From: Blasia pusilla | Taxonomy: Eukaryota; Marchantiophyta; Marchantiopsida; Blasiales | Direction: 5' to 3' | NCBI GenBank assembly: GCA_050084515.1 | Contig: CM114271.1 | Location: 48,112,001 to 48,176,000, forward strand | Length of the DNA: 64,000 nt | Shown here: positions 14,547 through 27,856 of the stretch, piece after piece | Layout: each line of letters starts with the position of its first letter | Position numbering within the stretch: position 1 is the first letter of the stretch | Translations under genes and position numbers: made by a program | Notes under the pieces: generated by a model | What the model was told of the DNA's origin: nothing | Databases searched by the model: none | What the model saw: only the letters and a program-made list of their open reading frames with translations

Positions 14547-16084
14547 AGAGTGGGACATTCGACATCAAGCAAGGAGTGGCTCAAGGATGCCCGCTCTCCC
14601 CCACCCTCTTCAACATTTTCGTGAATTCCCTATTGGAAGAAATGGAGGATAGTGGACTAGGCATACAGGTGGGCAACAACTCTATTGTTGCCCTCATGTT
14701 TGCTGATGACTTTGGTGGCCTCGAGGAAACAGGAGAGAAACTCCAAGAGATGATCTCCCTTACCAAAATCTGCTGTGACATGTGGGGCATGGAGGCAAAT
14801 GTACTGAAGTGCGGTGTGATGATTTTCAATGGCAAGGAGGAGGACCAAGACCAACAGTGGTAATGGGGTGACCAAGAGATCCCCCGTGTGGCTACCTACA
14901 CCTATCTGGGCATAGAATTCTCGGAAGATTGCATGTGGGATGCACACATCAAGAAGACTACTGAGAAAGGCCACAAGAAGGTGAACGGTCTGTCTAGATT
15001 CCTATAGTGCCGGGACATCACATCATAAGTAAAGCGTTGTGTCATTTTGCATACCATTCGTCCCTCGCTGGAATACAGGGCAGCAGTGTGGGATGCCAAC
15101 ACCAAACAAAGGGATAGGCTTGAAGCTGTGCAGCTGAAGGCGTTTCGGGGTATGATGTCAACTTCATCACAAACAGCCCGCGTTGGTGTGAGATCAGAAC
15201 TAGATGTGGAACCCTTGGAGGATAGACGTGACATCGCCAAGTTGAAATGGCGGAGGCAGCTGGAGACAATGGACTCCCATTGCTATCCTAAAGAGGTGAT
15301 GGGGAAAACCTGGACCCAAAGAAGACCCGTACAACAGGCCAAATCTTGGACGAAGAAGGTTCAAGAGATTGTGCAAGCATCCAAGCTCCCAGAAGGGCCT
15401 GAACTGTGGGAGCAAGATGAGAAAGCATTCGTGGATACCATAACCAAAGCAGTGGGCAAACGCTCACAGCAGAATAGCAAGGAGGAAGCCATGAAAATGT
15501 CTGACCTCTCTCTTTTGACGGTATATCCCGAGAGGGCAGAATTGAAGAACTACTTGCGGGACCCCTTGCTTGGGAACCCAGCTCAAGTTCAAGTTCAGGA
15601 CGGGGGCAATCCCCTTGAACCATAAGAAAAGCAGGATGGGAATACAACTAAACTCTTGCGCCTTGTGTGACGATGGGGACGAAACCTCTGGTCATTACTT
15701 GGTCTCCTGCGCAAAATTCACAACACACAGAGCAAGAGCATATGCTGATATTGCTAAGCTGGTAGCACCAGAATAGTTCAACACATTCAGTAGCCTTGAT
15801 TCATTGCCCAAAGTCTTTGACTGGTAAGTAATGTCTATTGGGGATCCCAATCAGGTAAAGTAGATTGTGTGATGAAGAGTTTTTGGTTGACACTTGGAAG
15901 CTCCGCACAAACACGTTGTTTGGTCAGCACTCACACTATATGAGAATGTCTCCCTCCTCTCATATGGTACCTTCTTCACTTGCTTCTCTCTCTACACCCA
16001 TCCCAGTCTCAAACATCGTCCAACCAGGGCGTGGGTTTAGGTCTATGGTCGCAAGGCTACGACAAGCACTACTTAATGAGTACA

Positions 16085-16086
<2 letters not shown>
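14547..16086 (+). pseudogene. 5'-truncated LINE copy (RT to 3' end)
   Basis: It starts inside the RT at SGTFDIKQGVAQGCPLSP and keeps the FADD catalytic box (14700-14711). A TAA at 14861-14863 replaces the Tyr codon of the 5-kb copy. More stops occur near 15005-15028, then the frame continues through 15047-15625. The last piece (15570-15776) carries CALCDDGDETSGHYLVSC, a C-x2-C-x7-H-x4-C zinc-binding tail typical of plant non-LTR reverse transcriptases. The 3' end matches the 3.9-kb and 6.7-kb copies. The abrupt 5' truncation is the usual signature of incomplete target-primed reverse transcription. Confidence 0.8.

Positions 16087-16140
<54 letters not shown>
16087..16140. repeat. (CT)27 microsatellite near a LINE 3' end
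   Basis: An uninterrupted 54-base CT run about 130 bases beyond the conserved LINE 3' sequence (cactatatgaga). Confidence 0.95.
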
Positions 16141-16143
<3 letters not shown>

Positions 16144-16399
16144 CATAAATCCGTCTTTGCGTCGGCATCCATTCGTCCTCATCCTCTTAGAGAGTAATAT
16201 CTCTTTCCCTCTCTCCAATCTACAATGTGTCTGACTATGGGTGTGCTTATTAATATACTCTATTAATTTCTATTGTTATAAATTATTATTATGAGAAAGT
16301 ATATATTTTATGATTTTAAATCTGGACCAAGCCTACAATGAAACCATCTTATTTGATCTATTTGGATCTTTAGGAAATGATGGATGGTTGAACTGATGA

Positions 16400-16500
16400 T
16401 ACGTGGATCGCAACAAATTGAGTTGAGTTGAAAAACATATAAGAGAATCGAAGTGAAGTGAATTGAATTGAATCAAGGTGAGTTGAGTTGAGGACATTGA
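16400..16500. repeat. Degenerate gagtt/gaatt pentamer repeat
   Basis: Repeated agttgagttg, gaattgaattg and gagttgagttg words interspersed with gaagtgaagtg. This is a decayed 5-bp tandem repeat just upstream of the aldehyde oxidase fragment. Confidence 0.6.
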
Positions 16501-16541
16501 TGGTTGCGAGAGGTTATATTTAGTAGGAAATCAGGGGAGGA

Positions 16542-16742
16542 ATGGGGAAGTCGTTGGTGTTTTCTTTGAATGGAGAGAGAGTGGAGCTGAGTAGCGTGGA
16601 TCCCCAGACCAGCATCCTGAATTACATCCCCAACCAGACCAATTTTAAGGGCACCGAATACAAAGAATGGATTTCGTTCATGGTTTTCAGGCCTATGTTG
16701 GTGGCGAGCTCATCCAAAGCTATGGTGAGTGAAGTGCAATGA
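16542..16742 (+). pseudogene. Aldehyde oxidase N-terminal fragment
   Basis: An ATG opens a frame reading MGKSLVFSLNGERVELSSVD, then PQTSILNYIPNQTNFKGT. This is the first ~40 residues of plant aldehyde oxidase / xanthine dehydrogenase-like molybdoenzymes (LVFALNGERFEL..VDP.TTLLEFLR..T.FK..). In the intact enzymes an iron-sulfur cluster block (GCGEGGCGACVV) follows at once. Here the sequence turns into EYKEWISFMVF and no cluster cysteines appear. A gt-rich end (atggtgagtg, about 16720) could be a fossil donor site. It is a truncated first-exon relic or a captured gene piece; the enzyme itself (abscisic-aldehyde or related oxidation) cannot be made from it. Confidence 0.7.
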
Positions 16743-17040
16743 TGTGTGTTCTTTCAATGAAGTGTGCATTTCCGGTGGGGAGATATGGGGGATGCTATGC
16801 TGGGGAGTAGCGAGGGAGCGCGCCGACATGTTCTGTTTGTCTCAATCGGAGCGAGTCATACTTGTAAGGAGCTACTACTGCCCTCTAATTGTCATGAAAG
16901 AGCTTGCCTCAATTTGCGCCCTAAGTTTCCCACATCGTATGCTCTCGACTTCTGCGCCCATCTTGTGGTCACTCCACCACCAAATTTTCCCCTACGCATT
17001 GCCATGTCATATCCTAACATGGAAATCATACTATATGACT

Positions 17041-18329
17041 ATGGTTTCACACGTGCAATGGCTTGATGACGTGTTAGTCATATAACAGAATGACTCCATG
17101 AGTCATCTCTAAATGACTCTAGTCATGACATGGTACATGACTAAGCTTTTGTGACTCCATGTGTCACCTGTCATGGCCAGTCATTTATGGTTATATATCG
17201 CTAAAATGAGTCATATGAGCCAGTTATTAAAACCATGATTTGTTCTAGTGTGCGTGGTGGAGAAGCGGTCACGTCGTAGATCTCTGTTAAGCTCCAATAA
17301 TTTCTCAGTAGGTCTGTGGATTGTGCAATCGTGGTTTGAGTAAGGACGGCCATCCTCCGAGAGATTAAATGGATACACTTAATCTCTTGGAGTATTTTTA
17401 GAGTTAGTTGAAGTTTCAAACCTTTTTTGTATATTTATAATTTGAAAGTAATAATTTTTTGAAAGTAATAAATATTTTTTTACATGGTGTATTTCATGAT
17501 AATGGTAGATCTTCATGAATTTTAAAAAATATATATATTTTTTGATGTAAGGTGATTAATTATTATCTAATTTATTTATATTTATTGAATGTTATTCAAA
17601 TATATTGATAAGATATTTATCTATTTTACATTTATGAAAATTATATAATAAAATTAAAATATCCTTCCAATATAGGAATAATATTTTAATTTAGCATGTA
17701 TTAAGGCATAAAGGATGTAAATCTGATGGAAGTAAAAAATGGAATAATCGAGTTCTATAACCAAATAATAATTAATGATTATATTTAACATTTAGAACTA
17801 TAATTTTCATTAGATAATCAACAAAGATTTATGATAAGAGTGGGATGGATGGTAAGTAAGAATATAATAAATCATCTTGTTATTTTATTTGGACAATCAT
17901 GATACGAAATTGGTATTGATTTTTGTTACTCAATTAGTATAAAAATTATGGCATTCCTTATGTATCTCTGTGATCATTTTGAATCCATATACATCATTAT
18001 TTATGTTTTGATTTTGATAAAAATACACATCATAATGATGAAGGATGGTCGTCGACTTTCTTTACTCTATTCATGCAATCTTTCACTAGTTTAGTGTTTA
18101 AATCAACACTGTTGGAAATGATACCAAATCAATGCAAAATATGGAGCCTCTTGGTTTTGTGATGTATAGCATAAGAACGTCTCAAGCGAATGATAAACGA
18201 GCTACTCTGACAATCTTTAAATACTGGTTCAAACTCAAGGGGTTCTTGAGATATGAAGCGCTTCTTTGTTTGTGAATATTTTTTTGGTTCTTCCTAACTA
18301 CTTCATCTATGGCCAAGTTTGATTTTCCT
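17041..18329. other. AT-rich intergenic DNA with a GAGTCAT cluster
   Basis: No gene. Between 17050 and 17215 the words tgactc, gagtca, agtcat and tgactag recur about ten times on both strands. From 17420 to 18060 the DNA is very AT-rich. Confidence 0.5.
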
Positions 18330-19395
18330 CTAATCCCTCAAAATCAGCTGAAGATAACCGTCATGTCCTTTCCAATTCTCCCAAAACGTTAAAACTCTTC
18401 CTAGCCTAACTACTCTAACGGTGCGCCTCTTGGATTCACTGTCGATCTTCTCCTTTTCAGGAAGATATTTCAGTCTTTGCAAAAATTGCATCTGGTCTTT
18501 GTTGCGAAGATCTTCTTTCTTTCTCTTATTTTGTTGCGAAGCACTGACTCTTCCTTTCTCATAGATCCACTCACGCACCTTTTTGAGGTCAATATATTCT
18601 GAACTTTTCCTTACCGTATTTATTTACAAATCTAGGTCAACTGCTTACAAAGATAAGCTGTTTTTTTTATTCCATGAAGATAAGGAAATAAGCATTCAAT
18701 TCACTATAAGTTATCGATGAATCGTTGCTAGTTGCAGCCGTACTTTCCAAATTCGACGAGTCACAGATCGAGAGTAAGTATCTTCGCAAATGAGTGCAAT
18801 CGATTGGATGACAATGGACGCTAAAGTTGTTTTTCACTTCAACCAATTGCAGCTTCATCGCTCATGCACTTCTAGTGGTACTGACTACAGATCATTGCAT
18901 CAGTCGCCATCTTCCCGAAAGCGCTCCAATCTCATTCATGCCGAAGTTGGGATCGAGACAAAGATTTTCCAACGAGATTATTTCACCATCATAGTTTTGG
19001 AGTATTTTCGTACATGCTCACATAAAAATGAGCCTCAGAAGAGTTGGCATCTTCTAGACTTCATTGACCAATAAATACACATCCATTGGTCAGTTCATCG
19101 ATGGAATGTGCACTTGCAGCAGGAGTTGATGTATCTGTCTGGAGGCATTGCCCGATAAGAAGTTCTTGCCATGACCTATGGTCAACGAGCAATACCAAAT
19201 TTCCTAGTCCCCCAACACAAGTCCTTGATCTTCCAATTTGTCCTTTCAATGAAGCTTCTCTTCCATCCATCAAATCTTCCATCACTACAATGCTCAAAAT
19301 CTTTAATAGAGAACTTCTTTATTTCTTTACAATCTTTACAAATCGTCTGTCTTTAGCCTTTAATCACCAAGACTCAGCATAATTCTATACAAAAA
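18330..19395. other. Unrecognised open frames, no supported gene
   Basis: Short minus-strand frames at 18330-18578 (Lys/Arg-rich, KKEDLRNKDQMQFLQRLKYL), 18667-18858 and 19061-19297 lie in a row and could be one decayed coding region. I recognise no domain. The end of this stretch shares a short match with 300-355. Confidence 0.3.
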
Positions 19396-19399
19396 TGTT

Positions 19400-20280
19400 C
19401 CGACCAACTTCAAGTGTACATGAGGTGCGGTCTTGGATAGGACCGGCTGTGATGTTGGATGCGGCGAGTGTTGGATTGCACACACACCGTCCACAATTGT
19501 GGTGGTTGAACCTTTTACCGTCCCAAGTTATTGAGTTATTGAGGCACGCTTATGATAAAGTCTTGAGACTATCACTACTTACAATGGATGCGATCTTGGA
19601 TCCAAGGACGAGATCTTAGGTTGTTACTCATGATGATTTACCACCGTTGGTAGTGGCCAATCAGGTGGGCTAGCAAAGGGCAATATTGCCTACGTTGGTG
19701 AGTTTTTGGTCGTCTCATGCTTTTTTTTAGGGAGGACGAGGCATGATATGCGATGAACAAGCATGTACATTGTTGGAATCCAACATCGATGAGCAAAAGC
19801 GAGCTCTAGGTTCTCTACAAGTACGAAGGTGATGTCTATGATGGTAGAGGCATCCCGCAGACAGGTATTGGGTCAGGATATGGACCTGAATTGTCTTAAT
19901 TGGGTGTTCAATCTTGGTTTAGATGAGCAAAGACGGATGCAAGAGGCCTGTGTGACATTACATCCACTTTGGAGCGCAGCAGCTCCCGGAACGGATGAGA
20001 CACTGGCTGGGGGCGCGATGGTGATGGAGAGGCATTCATGGACTTCATGGGACATGTCATGAGAGCATAGAGATATGGGAGTTCATTTCATTGATGCAAG
20101 ACATAGTGGAGTGCCTAGAGAATTGGTGTTAGAGTTTTGAGAGCATGTTGTTGCTCTAGAGGTTGCTAGCTAGCAACCACCACCCTCCTCTTCTCCAAAG
20201 GTCATGATAGAGACTTGGGAGCCGGTGATTGGTCCTAGGTTGACAAGAGCGGAGAGGATACGAGTGTTGCATTTCTTCTG
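19400..20280 (+). pseudogene. Possible gag/protease region of the 20-23 kb gypsy element, unrecognised
   Basis: Plus-strand frames at 19395-19619 and 19829-20062 precede the pol region in the same orientation. The only retroelement-like piece is just before 20280 (ETWEPVIGPRLTRAERIRVLHFF), a usual lead-in to gypsy RT. No zinc knuckle or D-S/T-G motif could be found. Confidence 0.3.
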
Positions 20281-23240
20281 GAGATTCAAGGACTGTTTTG
20301 GATAAAGTATGCACGATTAGGGTCCGCTGAAGGGTGTAGGTATTCGGATTGAGTTGAATAGTGATACTCCTATCTTCCGACAACCTTACAAGTATTACGA
20401 CATGGAGCAAGCCTTGATTCAGGGTAGAAGTCGAGACTTGGCTAAAGCTCGACTGGTGGAGAGATTTTCTTGAAGAGTATGCATTTGCCACAATTATGTT
20501 AGCAAAGAAGGACATGCATGGCCAGTGGACCGATAGGCGAATGTATGGGATTACCTTCCTATCAATCAGCATACGAAGGCTGATCACTATGCCTACTCTC
20601 GAGAAGATCTTTGATTCAGTGGGGCATGCAAGGATCTTCCGTTGTTTGGATCTCCATGCTACCTATCATCAGTTATCCATCTAGGTGGAGGACAAGGAGA
20701 AGAAAAAATAGATCCTTTCGAGAAGGATTTTTTGTACTAGTGACGGTTCTTACCATTTGGGTTGAAGAACGCCCTTGCGGGTTTTTAACGAGTTATGGAT
20801 AGGATTTTGGCTAGTTTGAATTTTGGGAGATGTTACACCAATGACATTATAGTCTTCGGTGCCACGGTTGAGGAGCATGAGAGACATCTGGAGGAGATAT
20901 TTAGAAAATTGCAATTACGTGGGCAGAAGTTACATCCAAGCAAGTGCAGGTTTTTCCATGACCACATCGAGTACCTTTGACACACCATTTATCCAGTGGG
21001 TTTTGGAGTTTAGCAGACAAAGGTGGAGGCCATAGCGCGCATTCCTCACCCTATACATGTGAGTCGAGTTTGAGCTTTCATCGGATTGACTCCTACCGAC
21101 GATACGTGAAGGGCTTTCGTGCAATTACAAAAGCACTGACTTTGCTGAGTAGGTTGGACCAAGATTTTTTTTGAGGAGATGATCAAGAGCGAGTATTTCA
21201 AGAGCTCAAGATAGGTTAACGTCCTCGCCCATTTTGAGGAGACCCATGCATGGTCATCCATTCCATTTACATACGGATAGGAGTATATCGGGGTTAGGCG
21301 GTGCTCACTGAGAGAGATGATGAGGGGAAGGAGTTCATAGTGGCATATGTGAGCCGCTCAAACAACGCTGGAAAGGAAAAGTACAATTCCTATGAGAGGG
21401 AGTGCTTAGCTGCAATGTGGGTAGTGGCCCATTTTAGATGTTATTTGTTTGGGAACCCTTTTACTGTCATCAGTAATCATCAACCATTTAGATGGTTGAT
21501 GGAGTGTGAAAAGCTTATAGGGAAGCTTGCCAAATTTTCACTCTAGTTGCAAGAGTAGGATTTTCATGTTTTCCATCGCCCACGACATGTGAACCATGAT
21601 GCAGACGGGTTGAGCCGTAACCCATGCACGAGTCGGAGCGATGTGACTAGAGTGGGGTGACATGGTGAGAGTGGTGTTGAGTTGGCACGCATTTGCCTAT
21701 TTGTGTCTGTTGGCTATGTTAGGTCAGGTGGAGGCATCCATTTAAGGAGGGAGGTTGGATGGTGAGTCCTCAGATCCAGATGCTAGTGAGGAGTTGACAA
21801 GGACTTGAGACATATACTATGATGAGATGGTCTTGGAGTACCTGTGCACTAGTGTCTTAGCGAGCATTGTGGGTGTTAGAGAGCGAGTCCTACAACAAGC
21901 CATGACGTTCAGGAGGGAGGGGACTCATGTGCTTTGAGTTTGGGAGGATGGACGAGTGTCGCATCCTTTAGAGCAAGCACGAGTTGTAAGACATGCTCAC
22001 GAGGAGTTAGGGCATTTTGGAGTCACGCGTATGTATAGCTTGATTCACATTCAGTATTGGTTGCATGGTATGTAGAGTGATGTTTAATAGTTTATAGCCA
22101 TAGGTATTGTATGTGATAGGGTGCGGGCATCGTTCAATGCTCTGACACCACACTTGCATCATTTACCAATTATGGGATGAGGATATTGATGGAATTTGGA
22201 CTTTGTAGAGCGTTTACCAGTAACAAAAAGCCATAGTCGGTACATGCTGGTCATGGTGGAGTACTTTTCAAAGTGGATTGAGCTGGTAGCGTTGTCGGAT
22301 AGGTTGAGTAAGGGAGCATCTTAGGCATTTCTTGATAGAGTACTTAGTCATTTTGGCGTACCAGCAAAGATGTTGACAGACCAGGGTATCGAATTTAGGG
22401 ATGACTTTGAGACCTTGTGTGATCAGGTGCTGATAGATCATTGTATGACTTCTCGAGATCATCCAGAGGCAAATGGTTTGGCAGTGAGAGTTTTGTAGAT
22501 TATGAATGGAGGATTGCCCAAGTATGGACTGCACAGAGGAAACTTGGGAGATTGGGACCTACCGTTGCCCTGGTTGGCAATGGGTTACCACTTGAGTCGA
22601 TAGGCATCCTTGGCATCATTTTCACCGTATTTCTTGCTCTATGGGAGAGAGCCAGAGTTACCGTCATCTATTTGATGAGTTGTGGTTGAGGTACTTGACC
22701 TCGACTATCCAAACGTATGGGTGCGAGCGTGTTCTCACCAAGTTGAGCTCTTTCAGAGAGTCATGCCTATGGTTTTTGAGAACTTGACTATCACTTAGCC
22801 TCACGATACTCTAAGATACGCGACTAAATGTGGAGGAGGCTATCGACCACGGATTTGGAAATTCCATCGTGGTGATTATGTCTACATATAGTAGACAACG
22901 TCAACGACATTGGAAGTGACGAAGAGATGCACAATTTTGCGAGTGGGAGATATTTTACCTTTAGGAGTCCTTGTTTTAGAGGGTTGTGATGGTACCGTTT
23001 GGAAAGATCATGTGCGTAACTGTGCGCCACATCATCTTTCAAACATGGATGGGAGTATTGATCCAAGCTTGGCAATTATTCCTGCAGGCTGGAGATGCAT
23101 GTTGCGTGGGTCCGCCAGAGGACCAACCACGATACTACTCGAGGGTGATGGGTGTTTTCAAGGATGTCATATTTCGTGTTTGACGCCGCCTCTTGACTTT
23201 GTTCCTCTCGGACGTTGGCTTTATCCCATACGTACATAGG
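20280..23240 (+). pseudogene. Decayed Ty3/gypsy pol (RT, RNase H, integrase)
   Basis: The domain order is RT, RNase H, integrase, hence Ty3/gypsy. RT pieces: IFRQPYKYYDMEQALIQGRS at about 20370, AKKDMHGQW at 20500, TLEKIFDSVGHARIFRCLDL at 20590 and NFGRCYTNDIIVF at 20820. In the last the catalytic YxDD has become YTND. The RNase H/connection region reads EFIVAYVSRSNNAGKEKYN and YERECLAAMWVVAHFRCYLF (21330-21460). Integrase pieces include HEELGHFGVTRMYSLI (zinc finger, 21990), YMLVMVEYFSKWIELV (22240) and GVPAKMLTDQGIEFRD (second Asp, 22350). Many in-frame stops (tag, tga) make it non-coding. It would have copied and integrated an RNA intermediate. Confidence 0.8.
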
Positions 23241-23404
23241 TGTGATATGTAGATTACAAGATGACTCTTGATGTTATGAATTGTAGGAAAGTGACTAACA
23301 ATGGGGCGACATAGCACCCAACCTCATGATCTTAGCTCCAAAAGATACATAGCATTTAGACTTATATTGTAGGCTATCTAGAGTTAGAGAGACCTAACCA
23401 CCAG

Positions 23405-24480
23405 CTAGGGGGGCGATTGGGATTGTCCAGTCATTCATGTGTAGAGATGTGATGATTCAGAGGTAGATGGATCTTAGACATATGTGTGCATGACAACCGA
23501 TGTATGTTGGCAGCAATGTGTATTCGTTTGAAAACTGTCATGGTAGATGAGGTATAGGGCGAGATAGTATCAAGGCCTTAGAGGGATCTCGTACTTTCCT
23601 ATTTTGAGAGGTCATATGTGACTTGCTCTTAGGATCTGACCTACAAGTGTAGGTAATCCTTCCCTTTATGAGGAGTGGAAACCTTGGAAAGGTTGACCCT
23701 CCCACGCATGTATGGCTCCACTTGGACCTATAGGGTCGTAGGTTATTTGGTAGTTGATCTCATGAGGGGACCACATGTGTAGTTGTTAGGGAGTTAGTAT
23801 TTATGTACTATAGGTCATTAGTTACCTGCTTGGAGGGAGGTGACTTGTGTGTACAGGTCACCAATGAGGTGCCCAAGGGGAGTATACCTTGGAGGAAGCT
23901 CATTTGGAGATTAACTGTCGATGTGTGTTGGCAACAATGTATATTCACACAACACTAGCTCTCTCTACTTGAATATATCCCCTTCCCTCTCCCAAGCTCT
24001 CTCCACGGTAATATATGCTTGCAGGTTACCTCCTTGGCTCTTGACTTGCTGTAAGAGGTCAAGGACCACTTCTAAAAGTAGAAAGTAAATATACAAAAAA
24101 TAGGAATTTACCCGAAATAGTAAGTTCCTCTATATGGCTCCAAATGAGCCAAAACGATGGGGAAACATGCTCTCTCAAATTACCCGTGGCCTCCACAAGT
24201 CATCTTTGACCTGTTGAGATTGTCTTCCACTATCCTTGAAAACGCTCTACTAGATCTCATTGATCTATCCCATAAGACCTGATAAGACACAATTGGGTCT
24301 TGTTAACTTTGGCTATGTATGTGAGACTTTGCCCAAGTATGCGACGCAGCTAAATCGCAAGATATGGTTAGGGTGGCAAAGACTGAGTTCAAGCCGTGAC
24401 GGCCAGGCGGCTGCTAGGGTAGAACAATCGAAAGTACGCTCGAGATGGAAAAATCAACTTTAGTCATGGTAAGCAAGGAA
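23405..24480 (+). mobile_element. Putative polypurine tract and 3' LTR of the decayed gypsy element
   Basis: A purine run (agctaggggggcgattgggat) at 23405-23426 is followed by tgtccagtc, the expected place and start of a 3' LTR. The words gatgtatgttggcagcaatgtgtattc and gatgtgtgttggcaacaatgtatattc recur 420 bases apart inside it. I cannot fix the right end, and no 5' LTR is in the window. Confidence 0.35.
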
Positions 24481-25329
24481 TGGCTAGTCTAAAAAAAATG
24501 TAGTTGTGGCAATAGTTGTGTTAACGTCAAGTAGAAGCAATCGGCAATGGCCATTATGGACGGTGTCAAGCCATGGTCCAAGCTGGTCGACTCTCATGAG
24601 GGATAGAATATTGTGATCTCCTCCACATCCCCCCCACCCCTCCCTTTCTTTTTGTTTTACTATATCGATCCTTGCAAATCCCGATCATTGCTAATTTTTG
24701 TCTCTTACTTTATTAACCCCCCTCACATAGGCATGTCGAGTCCTTTATCTCTAACTAGGAACTTCCCATACAAATGGGGTCAACTCCCTAAATATATATT
24801 ATCACGTGCCTTCACCCTTAAATCAATTTTTTCCTTGTCCTATCCACTAAAATATGAAAAGGGCTTTTAAAATTTTTTCAATCCCTCACATAAGAAGTTA
24901 CTACAGAAATTCTAAATTTCACTCACAGGATGGTACGATGGCTATGATAGCTTGCGATGTTGGCCACAACTTTGTGCTTAGATGTCAAAATTTCACACCA
25001 TTTCTTTAACATTGTTCTTGCCTTCTCGATCTACAACGTCATCAAATGAGCTCTTTCAACCAATCTTCCATCTAAAATTGAGAATGATTGTCATGGAGCC
25101 CGCAATCTCAACTCCTACGAAACATTCTAGAGCACTCCCATATTGACTTTTCCCACAAAAAATGAAATCCTATGCAAATGAAATATAGCGAGCTAAACGC
25201 AAGCCCCAGCATTGAGAACATAATCCCTGTACTCAATTTCTATCCAAAATTGGGCAATGCTTTCGCATATCTCTCTCTTTTGTACCAAAAATTGAATAAC
25301 AAACAAGCGGCTCTTACTTCCGTGAGCCG
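24481..25329. other. No gene seen
   Basis: Mixed AT-rich sequence without recognisable coding similarity. Confidence 0.4.
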
Positions 25330-25708
<379 letters not shown>

Positions 25709-27856
25709 TGGCTGCAAAACCAATGGTTTTGCAGCCTTGATCTCTTGAGGATGTCCGCCAATCTCCTCGAAGGTACTTTACCTAAAATCATCGATCTATC
25801 CTAAAAGACGAGACATTGGGGAAGAGTAGCCGCATATCCTACCTTCTACTATATAAACCAACCTCTCGTCAAAGAGTTGATCTTATTATGTCTCAAGTTG
25901 GATTTCATATTTTGGATGATGTGGTGGTTGCTAATCGAATAAGTTGTGACCGGGTGTGTCGAGATGTATGTACTACAGGTTTTGTGGCCTAAGTAGCAAG
26001 AATCAAGGAGTTCAGTTATGTCACGAGAGATGCAACCGATGGATATATATTTTCTTGAGTGGGAGTATTTGGGCACTTAGTGTCTTTTGATACTTTCTTG
26101 AAAACATGTGCTTACCATTCCCTTGAGAATCATCACCTTGCGCCTTCTTGTAGTCCTTCTCTCTCCTTGGTCACGACTTATTTACGACTACGCATCCCAA
26201 TGACTTTACAACATACATCACAAAAGTTAGAGGATGCTAAATTTGATATGCTTTTAACATGAAATTTGGTAGCGCTAACTTTCATATTGATTTGACATCA
26301 ATTAAATATTTTTTTGATATTGATTTTTTATATCAATAAATTTTCAATGCCAATCATATGCACAAATTTTTTAATAGAAAAAGTTTCAATACAAAAATGA
26401 CATCATAAATACATCAAATACGTATCATATTCTAATTGAGATCAAAGTGACGCAACTCCAAGTTTTGTGCTGTACATTGTCAAGTTCTAGCATTAATTTG
26501 TCAAACTGAATTGGTTGGGTGCCACTCGCCTCCTCATCCATTCAAAATTTTCCAACCACTAGTGTTCAATGTACTAGTCATATGGCTAACTACTAATGGT
26601 TTTTGTGTTGGTTGGTTCCATACTGATTTCCCTCTTTTCAAATTTTTTTTGTTAACGAATACATGGATTTGGATTTAAAAACATGTGTCACTCTCACGTT
26701 TTATAATATCAAAAGTTTCATATGATATGCAAGTCAAACAATCTGGTTATGATTTATTGACTTGTGTCATGATCTATTTTAGCTCGTCCTAGCCTTCATC
26801 GATTGCCCCTCTGTTCCGTCCCTACCCATTCCCCTATTAGGAGACGTCCCCATGGCACAAGTTTTGGGTCGTGGGGTCCCAGATCTTGGGGATAGCTGAC
26901 TGAAATTTCACGTAGCAAAGACCGGTCCCTAGTCCGTCCATGCCACAAAAATCATGACGCGGAAATTCCAAGGACGATCCTTGGAATGCTATAGCCTTTG
27001 TGAGTTCTTCACGGGCATCCCCGGTTTCGTGATCGAAACAGGTAGACCCGCTAAAATGGCCCATAATTGTTTTCGGAGCCACGGCTACATGGAAATGTCA
27101 AATGTCCTTCGGACTAGGTTCGGAGGAAGTTTTCGTGGGGAAGAAAATTTTGGTCTTAAGGAGTTACTCTCTTAGGGCTAATCCCATGTGGTTCAGGTAG
27201 CGGCCACTCATTTTCTGCGTCCAAAACGATTATCCAATGATTTATGTGGAAGAAAAATTTGGTCATCTATATTATTATGGGAGAGTGCCTTCTTGATTTG
27301 CAAACACCTCTACTCTTACATATAGCAATTGGGCAACAAGAAAATGTTTCACATACTATGGGCTGCAAGAAAAAAAATGAATCTCTAGGAAATATCATTA
27401 ATCTCTTTCATACAGGGGCTATACACTAGCTTTCCAATCACTTTTTTATTTACCGTGCATTGTGCGGGCACTTTATCTATGCTGTTGTGAGAGAGTGTCT
27501 TTTTAATTTACAAACACTTATATATATATTTTTACCAATATAAGAAAAAAAATTTGAATTTATGTATAATCATTGATCTCTTCCTTTTACAAAGGCACGG
27601 GCACCTTACTAGTAACTTTATGGCACCTTAACTCTACGGTCTCCATTAAATCCGACCCTTAAGGAAGGAATACCCTTATCCTGATGAGCAGGATCATCAT
27701 GGTTTGATCGTTGTGATTCTATGTCTATGGTCGGATTTCTATATTGCTCGTGTCTGCACACTGTCGTTACGAGGACAATTCGCATTCGCAACATCGCTCG
27801 GGAGAAGAATTCGATATGTCCAGCAACGCGTTGGTTGTGGTGTGTTTCAGGAAGTG
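25709..27856. other. Intergenic AT-rich DNA
   Basis: No supported gene. Bases 26280-26760 and 27430-27560 are strongly AT-rich. Bases 26840-27180 are more balanced and hold short frames I do not recognise. The last few hundred bases are upstream of the PnsB2-like gene. Confidence 0.4.
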
